Positions 1 to 11,610 of a DNA stretch of 64,000 bases are shown here, piece by piece (the first letter of the stretch is position 1; every line of letters begins with the position of its first letter). The notes beneath the pieces are model-generated. The model was given only the letters and a program-made list of their open reading frames with translations. It was not told where the DNA came from and searched no databases. Both the position numbers and the translations under genes were made by a program. Location of the stretch: positions 18,082,229 to 18,146,228 of the forward strand of contig NC_052395.1 in NCBI RefSeq assembly GCF_009389715.1, in the 5' to 3' direction. The DNA comes from Phoenix dactylifera (lineage: Eukaryota > Streptophyta > Magnoliopsida > Arecales > Arecaceae).

Positions 1-1197
1 CCTTATATTCTACCATTAATTCATTAAAAGCATCATAAAGTTCATCAAAAGAGAAATCAAGATGCGTATGGAAGTTACCTCGTTTTTCGTTGGCCATGAA
101 GCAGAAATTGGCCTTCTCTTCTTGTTCATCATCTGATGAGGAGGATGATGAGTCGGAGTCGGATAGTGTAGTGACAAGAGCCTTCTTCTTCTTGTACTTA
201 CTCCCCTTCTTCAGTAAGGGGCACTCTGCTCTTATGTGACCCGGCTTCTTGCACTCGTAACATCCTATCCCCTCATTTTCCCTTTCCTTACCCTTATCCT
301 TTCGATAGGAAATTGAGGGGCCTCTCCTTTGATGATACGCCTTCTTGTGGTTGATGAATTTCTTTGAACTTACGCACAAGAAGCGCCTCACCATCATCTT
401 CCTCATGTTCATCTTCTTCACTGCTGCTACTGCAAGATAAGTCTTTGTTAGATAAAGTAGATTTTAAAGCTATTACCTTTTCTTATGGGAGAACTCTTCC
501 TCGTGGTTGTTGTTTTATGGTGAGCTCGTGCGTCATAAGGGATCCAAGAAGCTCCTCAAGTGTAACTTGTTCAAGTCCTTGGCTTCTTGGATTGCCGTCA
601 CTTTAGCTTCCCACGACTTTGGTAGACACCGAAGGATTTTCCTGACAAGCTCACTGTTAGTATAGTTCTTGCCAAGGCTTTTTAGGCCATTGACAATATC
701 AGTAAACCTAGTGAATATGCATGTGATTGTTTCATTTGAATCCATTTTAAATATTCATATTTATGAACCAAGATGTTTATTTTGGATTCCTTGACTTGAT
801 TCGTGCCCTCATGGGTCACTTCAAGTCTGTCCCAAATTTCTTTTGCAGAATTGCAAGTTGAAACCCTATTGAATTCATTTCTATCTAAGGCACAATAGAG
901 TACATTCATAGCTTTGGAATTAAGTTGTGCCTTCCTCATGTCATGTTCATCCCCAATCCGTTCTAGTTTGGGTACCTTGACACCCTCTACATATATGGAT
1001 GGGATGTATGGCCGCATTTACTACAATAGTCCACATCTCATAGTCTTGGACTTGGATGAATATTCTCATCCTAGCCTTCCAATATGAGTAGTCAGACCCA
1101 TTAAAGAATGGGGGTCTTTAGGTGGACTGACCCTCAATGTGGGAAGATCCAAATGGGTTGTCATTTCGATCTTTTACTCTTGAGTGGAAGAGTTTAG
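1..1197 (-). mobile_element. SIRE-like Ty1/Copia element, gag region (partial, fossil)
   Basis: Reading leftward from the primer-binding site, the minus strand encodes a Copia-type gag. There is an N-terminal stretch with PPFFNGSDYSYWKARM at about 1080-1130, a UBN2-type gag domain at about 530-1017 (EIWDRLEVTHEGT, LVRKILRCLPKSWEAKV), and a CCHC knuckle near 230-280 (CYECKKPGHIRAEC) followed by a serine/acid-rich stretch. Protease and pol would lie to the left, outside the window. The element is an old copy and looks broken. Family assignment rests on domain order and the tRNA-Met-type primer site. Confidence 0.85.
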
Positions 1198-1209
1198 GCT
1201 CTGATACCA
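1198..1209 (-). other. Primer-binding site of the Copia element (tRNA-Met type)
   Basis: On the minus strand the sequence is TGGTATCAGAGC, the usual initiator-tRNA-Met primer site of plant Copia elements. It lies two bases inside the LTR end, which fixes the LTR/internal boundary at about 1212. Confidence 0.85.
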
Positions 1210-1211
1210 CT

Positions 1212-3187
1212 TGTTGCGGCCAGATAGACAACCCAAGAGGGGGGTGAATTGGGTTTTTAAATTAATTTAGATATTTAAAACGATGTGGTTGATTAATTAA
1301 AAACTTTTGCAAGTTATTTAATTTATCTAAGTGCTGTGAGTGATGTGAGGGGAAGAAGAAGAGACAATCCAACACAACACCAAGTTTTATAGTGGTTCGG
1401 AGCTAACCCTTGCTCCTACGTCCACTCCCCAAGTCTCACTTGGGAATTCACTATAACCCCCTTGGATTACAGCCGGTTGTTTTCCAAGCTCACAACCAAA
1501 CTTGTTGTTTTACGAGCTCACAACGAACTCGGTCGGTTTTCCTAGGCTCACCGACTAGAACCGCCCCGATTGTTTTCCCGGGATCACAATCAAACCCTTA
1601 ACACACGTTGGTTTTAACTCGGCTCACCAACCAACCTCAATCCCCTTGATTCAATCCCCCCGATTGAACCAAGTAAATACAAGTTGTAGAAGAAAACAGA
1701 AAATGAAGCTTCTCAAAAAGGCAGATGAAAACAATATGAACAATAAATGAAGTTAAGAAGCCTCAAACGCTTTTAGATCGGAGATGGGGAATGGCTTCTT
1801 AGACTTCTGGTCTCCTCTTGAAAGAGTGGTCGACTTGAATGCAGGAGGAGGAAGCTGTTAATTGCTGGGAAGATGTTGTTGGTAGCAGTAATTGCAGATC
1901 TTCCTCTTTTTCGTTGATGAGCACCTTGCAGAGCTTGAATGCTTGATTAGTTGGAGTGGAATCACTGTTCTCTGCCTTGCTACAGTCCTCTGTGGCTATT
2001 TAAACCAAACCCCCACGGAAACTAGCCGTTAGAGTGTTTTTTCTGCCCGTTCTGCACACTCTGCGCAGCCTGACAATATGACCGTTGGTGGTTGGAGTCG
2101 ACTCGCGCGATCAGGAGTCGACTCGGCTGTAGCGGGAGTCGACTCAAGCTTTTCCGGGAGTCGACTCGGCAACTGTTCCAAATTTGAATTAAAGTTGCCT
2201 TCACGACTGGGAGTCGACTCGTCTTGACCCGGAGTCGACTCGCCAACTTCTGGAGCTGACTTGGCAATTTTGGAGACGGCTCATCCACTGAAGTCCGTGG
2301 ATCCAATTTTGAATTTTGTCCACTCGAGTCGACTCGACTGTCCTGGGAGTCGACTCGAATCTCAGAGCCCCGAACTCCCGATCCTCTGTCTTTTGGCTCA
2401 TCCAGTCTTGGAGTCGACTCGAACTTCCTTGGAGTCGACTCGGCTCTCAGTTTCCGAAAGTTGGTCTTCTGCCTTTTGACGTGAAGCTGTCTTGGAGTCG
2501 ACTCGAGCTGTCTAGGAGTCGACTCGAATCTCAGAGGCAGTAACTTGGTCTTCTGTCTGTTGATGGTCGCGGAGTCTCGGAGTCGACTCGTGCAATGCGG
2601 GAGTCGACTCGAATCTCAGAGTCCCAAAAATGCTCTCTGACTTTTTTCCTTGTGTTCCGCTGAGAGTCGACTCATGCTTTCTTTGGAGTCGACCTGCCAA
2701 CCATCGGAGTCGACTCGCGTTCCACTGGAGTCGACTCGAATCTCAGACCCGAAAACTGCTCTCTGACTTTTCTTGCCTGTGACTGCTTGGAGTCGACTCT
2801 TACTTCCTTGGAGTCGACTCGGTGAACATCGGAATCGACTCGCGCACTTCAGGAGTCGACTCGATGACAGGTTCTGAGTTGAAGCTTTCTGTTCTTCTGT
2901 CTGTTCTCAGTCGGAGTCGACTCGTACTAATCAGGAGTCGACTCGAGATCGTGCCAGTGAACTTGATACGCTTGGAGTCGACTCGTGATACTCTGGAGTC
3001 GACTCGAGTCTCAGACTTTGGTTCATGCAGACTTCTTAACTTATCCAAAATACTATGAACCAAGTCTAGAGACACTTAGACAGGATTTTCACTGAAACAC
3101 TCAATTGAATTCATTAGTAATCACAAGATATACTCAAATGTTTTGAGCTCATCAAAATCAAATGGGGTTTTAATCAATTACTCCACA
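1212..3187 (-). repeat. 5' LTR of the SIRE-like Copia element
   Basis: The LTR begins TGTTGCGGCC on the plus strand next to the primer site. It probably ends at ...CTCCACA near 3187, giving an element-sense start of TGTGGAGTAA and a length of about 1.98 kb. An alternative end is at about 3256 (GGAACA). The half between 2090 and 3005 contains more than twenty copies of the perfect palindrome GAGTCGACTC. The open frames seen there are by-products of this repeat and not genes. The second LTR is outside the window, so neither age nor target duplication can be read. Confidence 0.75.
2096..3006. repeat. GAGTCGACTC palindrome array inside the LTR
   Basis: The 10-bp palindrome GAGTCGACTC recurs more than twenty times, mostly as pairs about 20-22 bp apart, with pairs roughly 65-85 bp apart (for example 2412/2432, 2497/2517, 2579/2601, 2790/2810, 2914/2935, 2974/2996). 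Sequence between the copies is diverged but has recurring words such as GAATCTCAGA and TCTGACTTTT, so the array probably grew by tandem duplication of an 80-bp unit carrying two palindromes. Confidence 0.9.
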
Positions 3188-4280
3188 AATTCCATCGCAT
3201 ACTAGGCGATTACAGCTCGTTCCTATGTTGTTATGCTATGTAGACTGTTGGAACACGATCCACGAAAATTTGAGATTCTGGTTATAAATAGATCCGAAGA
3301 TTCTTTATAAAAGATAGATGCTCCATTGCCTAAGCCCTCAATTATCCTACTTTTTATTGGTATCATTCATCTTTTTTTTTTCTTCCTTCTTACTTTCCAC
3401 CAAAAACTTTTTCTAACTTAAGCATCATAGAGCGTGGCCACAGCCAATCTAGCGAGCTTTCTGACCCCTACATGTTTACGGCGACGTAACAGCATATAAT
3501 TTATATAAATTGAAAAGAACATGGCTAGCCATTATCGAGAATGCTTTAAGGTGAATTTCCAATTGAAACAAAGAGGAGCATTGGATTCTGATCCAAGAGC
3601 ACTAATAAAGTTACTGCCCTTTGGATGCCAATATGGCGTAACATGCCATATTTAATTCATCCAAATAAAGAGCCTACACTGCTAGTCTAATTATAATATT
3701 CCAGGTACCAAGTTGAAGCAAAGGTAGGTTGCCCCAGCAATTTCCTAGGCCGTATTGTGCGAATTTTGGGTGCTTACTCCACAGGCTTTCTGATTCCCAA
3801 AAAATGCTTTGCTTGGGAGCAGAGACGGAATGTGTATTAGAAATTTAGAAGGACCCATGAAGTCATGAACTCTCATTCTTTTGGTACAATGTTTTTAGAA
3901 AACAATGATGCGTCATACTTTTTAACGTAGTCATATCAGCCTAACTATCACTTAAAGCCTTGCTCAACAATTGTTTTCCTCACAGATAGTTCATGGGTGC
4001 ACGAATCAACCACTACAAGAGCAAATAGGCTAATACGGCACTTGCTATGTTTGGCGAGTTACCTGGCCCGAACTAGTACTTGACTCCATACGAAACAGCT
4101 TAGACTACAATGTTAGCATGCCAATCAGCAGCGAATCGTGTTGAACCATAAGTAATAAAAGTTTGGGTTTCAATTTGCAATCTCCAAGTAGGATCATATG
4201 CTGGCCTGATCCAGCCTAAGCCCGAGTGGCTTCGCTTGGCTTAAAATTTGTGCTTCGAACCATTGGGTGATTTTTATTCA
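3188..4280. other. Intergenic, no gene seen
   Basis: Only short, unconserved open frames are present. I see no domain, RNA gene or clear transposon end. Confidence 0.6.
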
Positions 4281-4287
4281 TAATTTT

Positions 4288-4612
4288 ATTTTTTTTTTGC
4301 TAGGACGGATGGATCATACCTGACGAGTACGGATACACCCAATAAAATCAAAAAATAAGATACCTCAGAGTGCCAAGAGCAACTCTCCATCTCCAGCCCA
4401 CAGGGTACCGCCAGAGTGACAAGCTACATAAGCAGCCATCCAATTCGCAACCCCATAGCCCAAATATCCTGGAGCAATGGGTAGTCACAACCGTTATCCA
4501 TTGGACCCCCCCAGATCCAACTGATAATGGTGGCTGAGTCACCCTCCTAAGATGATGGACCAGGTCTGTAACATGCACCGGGCATGGCGAAGGCCCACCC
4601 AAGTAGCTCTCA
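4288..4612 (-). mobile_element. L1-type LINE, 3' end fragment
   Basis: On the minus strand the sequence ends in an oligo-A tract (the T run at about 4290-4300). Before the tail it can be read, in interrupted frame, as the C-terminal RNase H-like part of a plant L1 reverse transcriptase (LFFDFIGCIRT close to the tail). The same tail-proximal words occur at 22.6 kb and 29.5 kb. The copy is 5'-truncated and non-functional, and target duplications were not recognised. Confidence 0.7.
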
Positions 4613-5115
4613 GCTCCGCACTTGGAATCGAAGTGTCAATTCATAAACTTTCAACCGAATTTTTTAGAACTTGTTTGGATTATTGGGCTAAACATTCTTT
4701 TGGATTCGTGGATTAGGTCAGTACAACCAACAAAATCTATAATATAATCTTTTTTTTTCTCCTTATGAAATTCAGATCGGCCCACTTCAAAGCTATTTTT
4801 GGATACTTATTAATATAAATCTAGCCCAACCTATAATCCTATGGTTTTACTGGTTGTGTCAGCTTAATCTACGAATCTAATAGAATTTCAACCCAATCAT
4901 CGAAGCAGACCATTACTTGAATCAAAATACCGGTCACAAATTGTGGAACTAATCTTATTTAATCCACCTAGCTCGATTTGGTTGGAGGAAAGCTAATTCA
5001 ACAAGTCCAATATATGCCAATTATCTTGTTATAATCAGTGCAATAAGAACTTGTATGTCAATTTGGTGGGTGGTGGTTTGAAGGTTTGTTATCTCTAAAC
5101 AAATACGAGTGGTAT
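4613..5115. other. Intergenic, no gene seen
   Basis: AT-rich sequence with no supported gene. It contains short dispersed-repeat words but no element ends I can define. Confidence 0.5.
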
Positions 5116-5460
5116 TTTTTTTTTTTTGGTGAAACAATAGGGGAGGAGGAGGGACCAGCCTACCTATGTAGTAGCCTCCACTGGGCCCCCCTTCCATCAG
5201 AGAATGTTCGATACAGATCACAGATTTTCGCATGCCTTTTTCGACCCATGAGCTCACCGCCTCATGTATGGTACGTCATCCCAGCACCATCTTGATACAA
5301 GTGGAAGGAAAGTATAACCGCCAGCAAACCATCCGGGCATGGAGCATCCGATCTTCTAATTTAATCGATATCCGTGCATTTCGAACTCGAATAATTTGGA
5401 TGGAATTAGCGCCTCTTGGTGGCGTAAGAGCGGTATTCACGCAAGAAGATAAGTCTTACC
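5112..5460 (-). mobile_element. Short poly-A retroposon, family X copy 1
   Basis: In minus-strand sense this roughly 340-bp unit ends in oligo-A (T run at about 5116-5127). It matches copies at 28.76-29.25 kb and 37.33-37.66 kb in several blocks: CGATTAAATTA with a following GGATGCTCC, a central region, and GTGGAGGCTACTACAT near the tail. A B-box-like word, TTCGAGTTCGAAAT, lies near its 5' side and TTAGCTCGGGTAAG further upstream resembles an A box, so a SINE is possible. A LINE 3' end cannot be excluded. Confidence 0.6.
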
Positions 5461-6700
5461 CGAGCTAAGCATGCATCTTCCCACATCGGATCCTAAGATA
5501 ATCCAACCTGGTCCATTGCCACCCCTACTAATAGGTTAATATATAAAGCACTTGCTATTCATGCGGTCCAGTAACCAGGTGGTGATGTGATGGTTGTGAT
5601 CCTTCATTTGAAGCTGGTTTCACTTTTTACCCCTGCAAGTTTTTGTCCTCGGTGACTTTTGTACCTATTTTCGTCAAATTGATGGGTGACACCCCCCTAC
5701 CATCTCTAATGCGCGTCGTACTTGTAAGACAAAAAGATCGAAATATTCTAATATGAGAAAATCCTTTTACTAACTCTTGTAATTAAAAAATGCCACCCAT
5801 CCAAGCTCGTTAGAAGGCCAACCTTGCCTCTACTTTTATAATTCCAAGGTTTCACAGGCCGGCAATCCTGGCGACAAGACAATGTCGGTAGTTGACTGAG
5901 TCAATTTGGAGAATTATAGTTAATGGTTCCTAATTAAACCTCCCATTCTGTAAACCTGCCCAAATTTAAACACAATACTTAGCCAAAATAGGGAAAACCA
6001 CTGCATTTGTCTAGCTACCAGACCTATAAAATACACACCCTGATCGGAAAAAAAAAAGAAGAGAAAGATGGTGAGAGAAAGGATGGTTATCGTCGGATAA
6101 CTGGTGCCTTAGCTGTCTTCGGAGACGGCATGAATAGTTGCCTGGAGTCATCAAGAGGGGCCCGTGCTCAACGGCATGCAGATCCGCTTGCATGCGATGG
6201 TAGGGAACAATGCAATTGAGCAGAGATATGATAGATGATTGAAGCACCTGCTTGTGCTGCGAAGCGATGTCGATGGTGTCATTTGCTCATTGAATTGGAA
6301 TGTTTTTTTTTATGTATGCCAAAAGATTTTGGTTTAGCCTACCGGTTGGAGTTCACGTACTTGAGTCTGCATGTAATTATCAGGAGGTCTAATAAATCCA
6401 TTATATGATAATGTACGGATTTGTTCTAATAGAATGTGTGTGTGTGTGTGTGTCATTGCTATTCGATTCGTAAATTATCAAAACTCAGTGCTTCTATTAT
6501 GAGGGTAATTTGTAATTTCTCATGCCATTTGCTTGTTGGTCAGGATCATTATGATCTGTTGCCAAAACTCCATTTTACGTAGGAGTTCGGCTATTTGATT
6601 GGTGTTTAGTGATCCACTTAGCCATTATGATAGCTCAGGCGTGCTCAGGCACATACATCAGGATATATAGCTTCAAAAGATTTATAAGGAGGTTGAGAAT
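5461..6700. other. Intergenic, with a short GT repeat
   Basis: No supported gene. A (GT)n tract lies at about 6437-6454. The short open frames near 6010-6240 show no recognisable domain and overlap on both strands. Confidence 0.5.
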
Positions 6701-6960
6701 ATTGAAAGGTGGGTGGCAATGATCTCAGAATTTCAAAGAGCTTTTGGAACAACACCAATGAAGAAATTCAGAAGGATGCATTCTGACCTCAAGGATGGCG
6801 ATGAGATAGACAACAGCTCCGGTGATCCGATCTTTCCGTTCTTCAAGGACAGGGCAGATTCTCTTCATGAACTTGAGTTCGGGCTTGACCCATTTGGGCA
6901 CCAGCTTCCTCTTGGTGAAGCCCACCTGCCTCCTCGCTAGCGGGCAGAGGGGCCATTCAA

Positions 6961-7160
6961 GATGGGTTCGGATTGTATCTTTTGCGTAAAAAAATGATTC
7001 ACCTTTTTTTTTTTGTGATATGGACCATTAGATCCTACAATAGCTACTATGAGATCGGTGCAAGCAGATGAAACAGAGAGTTCAAATTTGGGCGAGGCAT
7101 GATCCAACGAAAGAAGATCAATCATTCTTTCGCACAAAAGATACAACCCAAACCCATACA
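6961..7160. mobile_element. MITE, about 200 bp, long inverted ends
   Basis: The ends are imperfect inverted repeats of about 40 bp. The left end reads ATGGGTTCGGATTGTATC and then TTTTGCGTAAAA; the right end, read on the other strand, gives ATGGGTTTGGGTTGTATC and then TTTTGTGCGAAA. The interior is non-coding. Target duplication is not clear, so the superfamily is unassigned. Confidence 0.65.
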
Positions 7161-7273
7161 GGGTAGGAGTTGAAAGGGAGAAATTTAGGTCCAAAGCTCA
7201 CAACATACAGAAATTAAAGGTCGAAATCATAGTCATTTCACGTTTATCACACAAGAAACACATGACACTGCCT

Positions 7274-8886
7274 TCACTCACCATAAACTAGTTTCATGTA
7301 TCTCTCTGTGATCATATCTTGTGAGAAATCTGTGAAGTAGCCTTTCTCTACCTCCAGGCCCTCTTGGGCCGCAATCTGCTCAACCTGACTCTGGACCTGG
7401 TCTGCCCCAACCTGGTTGGGTTCCAACAGCATGCATGCGATCTCGATGCGGTCGTCGCCATGGACAAGCGCAAGTGCCTGGACGGTCGGAAGGCCGCCCC
7501 CCCGGCCGCTCACCATCCGGGCGATTTGCCGGATCGCTGGAATGTCGGTGGACTGGACCGGCACATTGTAGGTGTCAACCCATGGGCTTGCACCAATTAC
7601 TGTGATGCCCCTGGCCCGGGTCACATGGACCGGGCCCTCGTCGGGTTTTTCTGGCAGGATCTCGGGCAGGGCCCATCCGGCCCACTGGTTTCCCCTGAAG
7701 TTCGGCCGGTAATAGCCCAGTTCCCTCCTGACGGCGTCAAGGGCCTTGCCATTTGGATGGGCTGCTTCATATAGGAATACTGGAACTGCACAGTCTCAAA
7801 TACACCTCATTTGATTATAACCAAAAGCCTTTTCCATACCAATTCACTTGTCTTATCCGAGTAAGTCCAAACTAAAATCACTAACAAGATTTGCAAGTGG
7901 GCCTTATCCCATTCTCTATCTCTTCTAATTGCACTGGCCCCTTATAAAATTTAGTTCGTAGATTGAGGCAAGGATATTGACTAAGAGACAGGGAATAGAT
8001 GCCTTTCCTTCAGCAAACTAAACACTGGTATGTGCCCTAGCTATTAGATCAAGATCTTTTTTGTTAAAATTCATAAAAAAATAAAAACTTTTTAGTTAAT
8101 TATAATCAAATGGACACTGTAGATCCATCTTTCGTGCAATGTTGGGCCGAAGTTAAGAAGCGGGCCTGAAAATAATTGGGTGTGGGTTATACTGCACCAG
8201 CCCTCACGTGAAAATGGGTTTGTTCTGACATCTGCGGGATCAAAAGAAGGGTAGCTTTTTAAATTTCCCTATCCAAAATTTAAAAGTCAAGCAAATATTC
8301 AAACTTCATGTATTGTTTAGTAAATAACTTTTATATTTCCATTCAATAGTTAGCTGATATCCAAATTTGTATTTTGTATCCATCATCATTGATTAAAGAA
8401 TAGATATGAATGTGGACAAACCGATACCTAACGTTCATTTCATTTTCAAAGTTGATTGGTAGCTGAAAGAAACTGACCTTGGAGCCCAATGCCGATGTCA
8501 GAGGCCACCAACTTAGCAACTCTAGCTGCATCTTCCAATGTGGCTTGAGCCAAGGGGTGGAAGCAGATGTGGTCGACTACGCCGAGCCGAGGGTGAGCAC
8601 CGGAGTGCATTTCGAGGTTGATGGCAGCGTACGCTGCCTCCACCATGGCCAACAAGGTTCGCCGCATGGGACTGAAGGTGATCCCGGCGACGGCATCATG
8701 CACGACGTAGGAGACGAGCGTGTATCTGACGCGGTTATAGTTCCGATCCTGGAACTTGTTCACGATCGCAGCCTCGGGGTCAATCTTGGAAGCTTGCTCG
8801 ATCATGTCGAGGGCTGAGCTGTTGCGCGATTCAGAGATGTACAGCTTGACGCATATGAGCTTGGTGTCTTTGGGCTCCATCTTCAT
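7274..8886 (-). CDS. Formiminotransferase-like protein (plant FTCD-type, N-terminal domain only)
   Basis: Two exons, 8886-8478 and 7785-7274, are joined by a GT-AG intron (8477-7786) that splits a Val codon and gives 306 residues. The protein matches the formiminotransferase domain that transfers a formimino group between glutamate and tetrahydrofolate. Visible hallmarks are KLYISESRN near residue 15, HPRLGVVDHICFHP near 100, VPVFLYEAAHP at the exon junction, RRELGYYRPN and NQWAG after it, and GRGGGLPTVQAL near 240. The HPRLG segment is the conserved region around the catalytic His of animal FTCD. No cyclodeaminase domain follows, as is usual for plant homologues. ATG at 8886 is the first in frame; a second ATG lies two codons later. 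The plant enzyme's exact role is not settled by sequence. Confidence 0.88.
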
Positions 8887-9833
8887 CTTCTCCTTTGAGG
8901 AGGCAAATGGTCAACCAAAAAAGAAAAAGAAGAAGGTGAGGCACAAGCATATGATTCTTGCTCTCTACCTCCATGACCCAATGGCCAAGAGGTTGCAGGA
9001 AAACCACAGGCCCCAACTGATGCTCCTTTTCTTTTTCTTTTATTTCTTTGGAGACTCAGCACTAATTTGTGCTTTAATCACGAGATAAATTTCACCATCA
9101 TGACATCTCAAGCATTGAAGTGTTACACAAGGAACTGAACACCTAACCTTCGTATTCCTTCACAGGTAGCAAGTGCCTTATCTCAAAAAAGAAAAAGAAA
9201 AAAAAGGAATGGAAAAAAAGGGGTGAAAGCAAGCAGCAAGTGCCAAAATAGCCCATTTGGTACACCAAGAGAAAAGAAATTAAATTTCCTTAACACCCTC
9301 CAAATAGTTCTTAGCAACATAAGTGCGTGTGCGCATGCGTGCGTGTGCATAACAAAAAAAAAATATCGAAGAAACGGCACATAACCATGAAAGATTTGGA
9401 GAGTCGACAAGAGAAAAGAAGAAGAAGACGACGACTTGGACAGTCCAGTTTCATCCCAATATGTGACGAAATTGAAATGTGGTATGCAAAAAATATAGAA
9501 AACTGCAGTTCAAAATGATGATAACAAAATGATTGAAAACTGGATCTCTTGTTTACCAAAAGGAAAAAAAAAAGGTTTGTGTTCTATCGGATGTTCTCTT
9601 GTTCTACCAAGGCAAATACTTGCAGTCCCTTCTTTCGAGGTTATCTTCTAAGCGTGACCATGATGCTTACTCTTTGATTTAAGTTTGTTCATCTTATTTC
9701 AAGATGAACAGCAGATTTAACCATTCTTCTCCAAAGAGGCATGCGACATGATCTTGTGGTGGGGCTGAGCTCATACCTTCTTCCCCTGGTGTGAATCCAT
9801 TCTCTCCCTCGATTCTCTGGCCTCCTCCTCCTC

Positions 9834-9837
<4 letters not shown>

Positions 9838-9880
<43 letters not shown>
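9838..9880. repeat. CT microsatellite
   Basis: An uninterrupted (CT)n run of about 42 bp, preceded by CTC triplets. Confidence 0.95.
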
Positions 9881-9883
<3 letters not shown>

Positions 9884-10984
9884 ATGGTTCCACGATGGAG
9901 ATATCATATGGGAATAGCAATATCCTCTTGCTTCGACACAAGCCTTTGCAAAAAGGCCCACACTTACGAACAGCATCCAACCACTTGTTCCAATTAATAC
10001 AAATAGGTACATGGCTCCATCTACGTAACTCTAAGCATCCTTTTATTGAACATATTTTCGGAGTTTTAAATTCCCATAAAAAGACACCAGCTATAGTACG
10101 TAGTTTGTCGCCAATGAAAGGATTAAAAAGTGGCGAGATGCTTTCTAGATGGAGTCCACGTCAAAATACTTAGTACCTAAGTTCCATCTTAATATCTTCT
10201 ATTTGGACAGGTTGGAAGCATCTTCGCCATAACAATGAGAACTGCCTGAGCTTTGTCCGTAGTTTTGCTTGAACCCCCATCTGTGGTTTAGTGTTGTTGC
10301 CTATCCTTGTAAAAGGTATTTTATCGATCTCTCTTACTCGTTTAAAAATTTATCCCAATTCTTTTGTTTAAGAGGGAAGAAAAAAGAGAAATGCACTAAC
10401 TAAATTTTACATTCATCAACTTTTTCTATTAGTTACCTATATGTTTTTGACCAAAAAAAAAAAAACTTGGTCTATATAGTTTATTTTCGAGAAAAGGACC
10501 AAAAGAAGTGGCCCTCTATATGTGGCTCCATGACAGGGTCTAATTTTTAAGTACTATCTTTCTTCTATTTGGATAGATTAGAAGTGTCTTTATCAATATA
10601 TGGTGGATTGGTCGAACTTTCGTACATGGTGTTGCCCAAGACCCTATGTGATGTTAAGCATCTTTGAACATCTTTTTATAAAGGCACTATACATACCTCT
10701 TCTTTATTTGGATATGCTTTTTTATACAAAATGAAAAGAATGCACTAGCTAAAAATTACATTATATTTCCAAATCCATAAATTACAACCATCAATGCTTC
10801 CTCTCATGCAATAATAATCACTAATCATCTATGTTTCTATGTACATTGTGTGTGCTTTAGTAGGGAAGAGAACTAAATGTTATCTAGCCTCATTCAATCT
10901 TTAGGATGAACAGTAATAGTCAAAAAAATTTAGCCATGAAATGAAATTATTTTTTTAAAAAAATATCAAAAAAATTAAAAATAT

Positions 10985-11610
10985 GAAATAGGTCTAGAAA
11001 ACCTTGCTTTTATTTATTTATTTTTGCCAAATTCCTAGAACTACTGGGTTTGAAAACCTAACCCACTATGCTTTATTAGAAGTCTAAATTAAGAATCTAC
11101 GACATTGCGTATATTTTACAAATTTAAATTATCTAAAAGTTGAATATTATCTTCAAAATCCTTTCTTATGCATTAAGTAAGCATACAAATGTATAGCCAC
11201 CAATTGTTATCCAAGAAATAAAATTATTTACTCCATAAAATATCAGAATATTTTTTTCAAAAAGTTAAATAAAAAATGTTATAAGAAGTCTTGTATTTAT
11301 TTATTTATTTTTGCCAAATTTTTGGAAGTACTAGATTTGAAAACCTTGCCTATTTTGTTTTATTAGATGTCTATATCAACAACTTATGGCATTGCCTATA
11401 TTTTAAAATTTAAGTTGTCTAAAAGTTGCATATCATTTTTTTTTTTTGATTGAAAAGGAAGTAAGGTGCCATCCAAATTTTATTAAAATAGAAAGTTATG
11501 TACAAGAAGAATGTACAAAAAAGAGCAATCATACCAATACTAATGTCGAATGCGGTTTCAAAAATCCTAACTTATGCAATAAATATACAAACAAAAATAT
11601 AAATTTCAAC
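10985..11610. repeat. Diverged tandem duplication, about 290-bp period
   Basis: Words around 11005-11150 (TATTTATTTATTTTTGCCAA, then GAAAACCT, then TTATTAGA and TTTAAATTATCTAAAAGTTG) recur in order at about 11295-11430. The first copy continues at 11151 (CTTCAAAATCCTTTCTTATG) and the second resumes only at about 11560 (TTTCAAAAATCCTAACTTATG). The second copy is therefore split by about 120 bp of inserted DNA. Confidence 0.75.
11437..11550 (-). mobile_element. Retroposon 3' end inserted in the tandem duplication
   Basis: A T run at 11437-11449 is the poly-A tail of a minus-sense fragment. Just upstream of the tail are TTTTAATAAAATTTGGATGG-type words, typical of plant LINE 3' ends. Its limits are set by comparison with the unbroken first duplicate. 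Flanking words (TTGCATATCA left, TCGAATGCGG right) may be a diverged target duplication. Confidence 0.6.

Noticed and set aside
2096-3006. CRISPR-like array of short repeats
   Set aside because: The repeats are 10-bp palindromes with irregular, related spacers inside a plant LTR, not a prokaryotic array.
2022-3075. Overlapping open frames on both strands rich in ESTR/RVDS
   Set aside because: They are translations of the GAGTCGACTC repeats in the LTR, open in many frames only because the repeat lacks stops.
6713-6940. Frames of 66-75 codons on both strands that look somewhat protein-like
   Set aside because: No start context, no splice partners and no family I recognise. A decayed exon is possible but unsupported.
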